Source: Chloracidobacterium thermophilum B
GTDB lineage: Bacteria; Acidobacteriota; Blastocatellia; Chloracidobacteriales; Chloracidobacteriaceae
Reading direction: 5' to 3'
DNA length: 64,000 nt
Assembly (NCBI RefSeq): GCF_000226295.1
Contig: NC_016024.1
Span: 789,501-853,500, forward strand
Part shown: positions 61,817 to 64,000 of the stretch, piece by piece
Numbering within the stretch: the first letter of the stretch is position 1
Layout: each line of letters begins with the position of its first letter
Program-made: the position numbers and the translations under genes
Notes under the pieces: model-generated
The model's database searches: none
The model's input: only the letters and a program-made list of their open reading frames with translations
Told to the model about the DNA's origin: nothing

Positions 61817-63331
61817 ATGGGACTCTTTGACCACGTCCGAAGTGCGCGGGAGCAGGTGTCGAATATCCAGGATACTTCGGCACTGGTGGCTTCGATTGAG
61901 CAGTGCGAACGCATCCTGCAGGCTGATCCCAAGCACCTTCCGACCTTGCTGGAGCTGGGACGGCTCTACCAGGAACACGGCCAGACCCAAAAAGCCTGCG
62001 ATGTGTTTTGTCGGGCCGGTGAAATTGCTGTTGAGCGCAACGATACGGAGCAGGCGCTGGTCAGCTACCGCAAGGCCGAACGGCTGGCAGCAGGCGATCT
62101 GCGGGTTGAGCTGTGGCACAAGCTGTTTTATCTCAGCTACAAGCTGCGTCGCATGGAGGAGGCTTTCGAGCGGGCCAAGCAGATCGTCGAAACCCTTGTG
62201 GAACGTGGCAACACGAAGCGGGCTGCCAACTTTGTCTCCGCCATGCCGGACTTGGGAGCCAAGGATGCCGAATACCGGCAAATCCTCGAAGCCATGGCCG
62301 GGGTTGTGCCGCGCCAGACGGGTGCAACTGGAACGGCTGTTGGCACCTGGCGGCGGGCAACCTCCGGCCAACGGAGCGCTGATGAGTACTTTCCGGGACA
62401 GACCATCCTGATTGTGGATGACGAGCCGGAGTTGCTGGAAATCCTCGAATCATCCCTGCGGACGCTTGGCGCACGCATCATCACGGCCGCAAACGGTCAC
62501 ATAGCCTGCGAAAAGGTCAAGAAGTACGCGCCTTCGCTCATCATCAGTGACCTCGCCATGCCGGGCATGGATGGCAGCCAGTTCTTTGAGTGGGTGAAGT
62601 CACAACCCGAACACGCGCGGGTGCCCTTTATCTGCCTGTCTTCGATTGGCTCAGAGGCAGAACGTGTCGCCGCCTTTGAGATGGGCGTCGAGGACTACTG
62701 GACCAAACCCTTTCATCCGACGGAAATCCGCTACCGCGTCAAGCATCTGCTGCGGCGTCTGCGGCGGCCCGTGGATTTTCAGGGCAAGCTGTCCCAGGTC
62801 AACCTCGCTGAAATCATCCAGATTCTGGAGTCCGGCCGCCGTACGGGATTGCTGACCATCGAATCCGGTGCAGAGCAGGCGTACCTGTACTTCCGGGATG
62901 GCTTCATCCTCAATGCCGAGTGTGGAAACCTCGCCGGGGAGCGGGCGGTGTTTCATCTGGTGGGCTGGACCAGCGGTGATTTTGCCTTCTGCACCATGCC
63001 GATGATGCGTGAAAAGGTCATTCAACTGAGTCCACAGCAGTTGTTGATGGAAGCCTTCCGGCGCTTTGATGAAGCCGAGCGCGTGTTGTCGTCCCTGCCA
63101 AACCAGCATGAAGTGTTCGTCTGTCGGCCGGGATTTGAAAAGGCCCCGGAAGTGGCCGAACAGTTGGCGCAGGGGGGCGAATTCGTTGCCAACCTGGAGA
63201 CCATTCGGCAGCTTTTCGACGGCACCCGCACGTTGGAAGCCTGTTGTCAAGTGTTGCGTGATGACCTGGAAACGCTGCTTCTCGTGCGTGAACTCATTGA
63301 CCGCAAGTTACTCGTGCCACGCTCAGGGTAA
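61817..63331 (+). CDS. TPR-receiver-DUF4388 signalling protein
   Basis: A 504-residue protein. The N-terminal ~170 residues have tetratricopeptide-like helices (LLELGRLYQEHGQTQKACDVF, ALVSYRKAERLAAG). A response-regulator receiver follows (ILIVDDEPELLE; phospho-acceptor Asp245 in SDLAMPGMDG; Lys in YWTKPF), then a C-terminal DUF4388/PATAN domain (GKLSQVNLAEIIQILESGRRTGLLTIESG). PATAN receivers act in gliding, motility and surface-response control. Start 61817 (MGLFDHVRS) is supported by the paralogue just downstream. Confidence 0.9.
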   Translation: MGLFDHVRSAREQVSNIQDTSALVASIEQCERILQADPKHLPTLLELGRLYQEHGQTQKACDVFCRAGEIAVERNDTEQALVSYRKAERLAAGDLRVELWHKLFYLSYKLRRMEEAFERAKQIVETLVERGNTKRAANFVSAMPDLGAKDAEYRQILEAMAGVVPRQTGATGTAVGTWRRATSGQRSADEYFPGQTILIVDDEPELLEILESSLRTLGARIITAANGHIACEKVKKYAPSLIISDLAMPGMDGSQFFEWVKSQPEHARVPFICLSSIGSEAERVAAFEMGVEDYWTKPFHPTEIRYRVKHLLRRLRRPVDFQGKLSQVNLAEIIQILESGRRTGLLTIESGAEQAYLYFRDGFILNAECGNLAGERAVFHLVGWTSGDFAFCTMPMMREKVIQLSPQQLLMEAFRRFDEAERVLSSLPNQHEVFVCRPGFEKAPEVAEQLAQGGEFVANLETIRQLFDGTRTLEACCQVLRDDLETLLLVRELIDRKLLVPRSG

Positions 63332-63481
63332 GGGTAGCTCGTGGCTGCCAGATTGTGGCACGATGGGGACTGATCGTTTCAAAGCCATACCTTCACCTAT
63401 CCTTTGACCTGTTTTTCAGTCTGTTGACGACCGCAGTGCCGCTTTCCCCGGCGTTGTACCAAGGTGACATTCGAGGTTGCC

Positions 63482-64000
63482 ATGGGACTGTTTGATCGGA
63501 TTCTGAATGCCCGCGCACAAGTGACCAACCTGCTTGACAATGCCAAGCTCAACAGCGCCATCGAGCGTCACGAGCGTGAACTCGAACGCGACCCCGACAA
63601 CCTGGGTGCTTTGCAGGAGCTGGGGTTGCTGTATCAGGAGCGCGGTGAGCCGCAAAAAGCCTGTGAGGTGATGCTGCGGGCGGCGACAATTTATTTTGAT
63701 CGTCTGGATTTCGAGCAGGGAATGCTTCTGTGCCGCAAGGCGGAGCGGCTGGCTTCCGGGGAAACCCGGCTCGATGTCTGGCGCAAGCTGTTCGAGATCA
63801 ACCATCGCCTGCGTCGGTATGACGACGCCTTCGGACGCGCCAAACAGATTGTCGAACACCTGATGGAGCTGGGCGAAACAGCGCGCGCGGCGGACTTTGT
63901 CAACCTGATGCCAGACTTGGGGCCGAAAGACATTCTCTACCGCCGGGAACTCAAGCTGCTGGCCGGTCTCGAAGCCGACAACGTCGCCACGGTCGGACAG
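63482..64000 (+). CDS. TPR-receiver protein paralogue (incomplete at window end)
   Basis: 173 residues are visible: MGLFDRILNARAQVTN and TPR-like helices (LGALQELGLLYQERGEPQKACEV, LLCRKAERLASGETRLDVWRKLFEI, RAADFVNLMPDLGPKD) closely parallel the preceding gene, which implies a tandem duplication. The rest, presumably a receiver or DUF4388 part, is outside the window. GAGG precedes the ATG by about 6 bp. The 150-bp gap between the two shows nothing distinctive. Confidence 0.82.
   Translation, partial: MGLFDRILNARAQVTNLLDNAKLNSAIERHERELERDPDNLGALQELGLLYQERGEPQKACEVMLRAATIYFDRLDFEQGMLLCRKAERLASGETRLDVWRKLFEINHRLRRYDDAFGRAKQIVEHLMELGETARAADFVNLMPDLGPKDILYRRELKLLAGLEADNVATVGQ

Noticed and set aside
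1-64000. tRNA, rRNA or prophage genes
   Set aside because: No cloverleaf-like segment with a T-loop consensus, no rRNA-like stretch and no phage structural gene was recognised by reading; a covariance-model scan was not possible.

Overview
The window is a high-GC, gene-dense bacterial chromosome segment with diderm envelope genes: apolipoprotein N-acyltransferase, RseP, YidC, a LolA-like carrier, a SurA-like isomerase, an O-antigen ligase-like protein and a bifunctional penicillin-binding protein. Features that suggest an Acidobacteriota-type genome, possibly a carotenoid-bearing relative of Chloracidobacterium, are the secreted DUF1800/DUF1501 pair, serine/threonine kinase and FGE-sulfatase-domain proteins, GAF-SpoIIE and TPR-receiver-DUF4388 signalling proteins, and a heterodimeric carotenoid cyclase (crtYc/crtYd). 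This placement is inferred from gene content only and no rRNA is present.

Layout. 1-3.6 kb (minus): a truncated Ser/Thr kinase preceded by a SiaC/DUF1987 protein, then a membrane protein and kynureninase. 3.7-5.8 kb (plus): prmC followed by three tandem coiled-coil paralogues, one enlarged by 42-bp repeats. 5.9-12.2 kb (minus): GT39 glycosyltransferase with a radical SAM partner, then DUF1501 and DUF1800 proteins. 12.4-16.8 kb (plus): inositol-phosphate synthase, lnt, cysS. 16.8-17.6 kb: a small AT-rich patch with orphan genes. 17.7-24 kb: M16 peptidase and hydrolase, a prepilin, a GAF-SpoIIE phosphatase and a receiver-PAS-histidine kinase. 24-35 kb: pckA, DUF808 and DMT membrane proteins, a class A PBP, an SDR protein, panC, a zinc-ribbon/FGE protein and a TPR protein. 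35.4-41 kb: an orphan ABC permease and a minus-strand ATGA-coupled crtYc-crtYd-panE-like operon, a methyltransferase and a DUF255 thioredoxin-fold protein. 43-47 kb: an ABC1/UbiB kinase, a redoxin-like protein and RseP. 47.3-53.6 kb: rpmH-rnpA-yidD-yidC-jag, running into a lipoprotein, an ABC ATPase and a LolA-like protein. 53.6-64 kb: DUF58, an O-antigen ligase, a SurA-like isomerase, a pseudokinase-FGE fusion and tandem TPR signalling proteins.

Mobile DNA. Two ~2.05-kb copies of one IS607-family element (40997-43048 and 56545-58596) each carry tnpA (serine transposase) and tnpB (RuvC-type RNA-guided nuclease). Both share a 17-bp tandem duplication that breaks the tnpA frame inside its N-terminal helix-turn-helix, so the broken form itself must have been copied. 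The tnpB copies look catalytically intact and their 3' ends hold hairpins expected of an omega-RNA.

The most interesting signals are the IS607 pair, the SiaC-plus-kinase module (with a threonine exactly at the SiaC phosphosite), the repeat-expanded coiled-coil paralogues, a pseudokinase fused to an FGE-like domain, an O-antigen ligase with an inserted PDZ-like segment, and several enzymes with missing or altered catalytic residues (SDR Ser to Gly, redoxin without CxxC, PanC with altered active-site motifs). No tRNA, rRNA or CRISPR array was seen. No gap between genes exceeds 300 bases.
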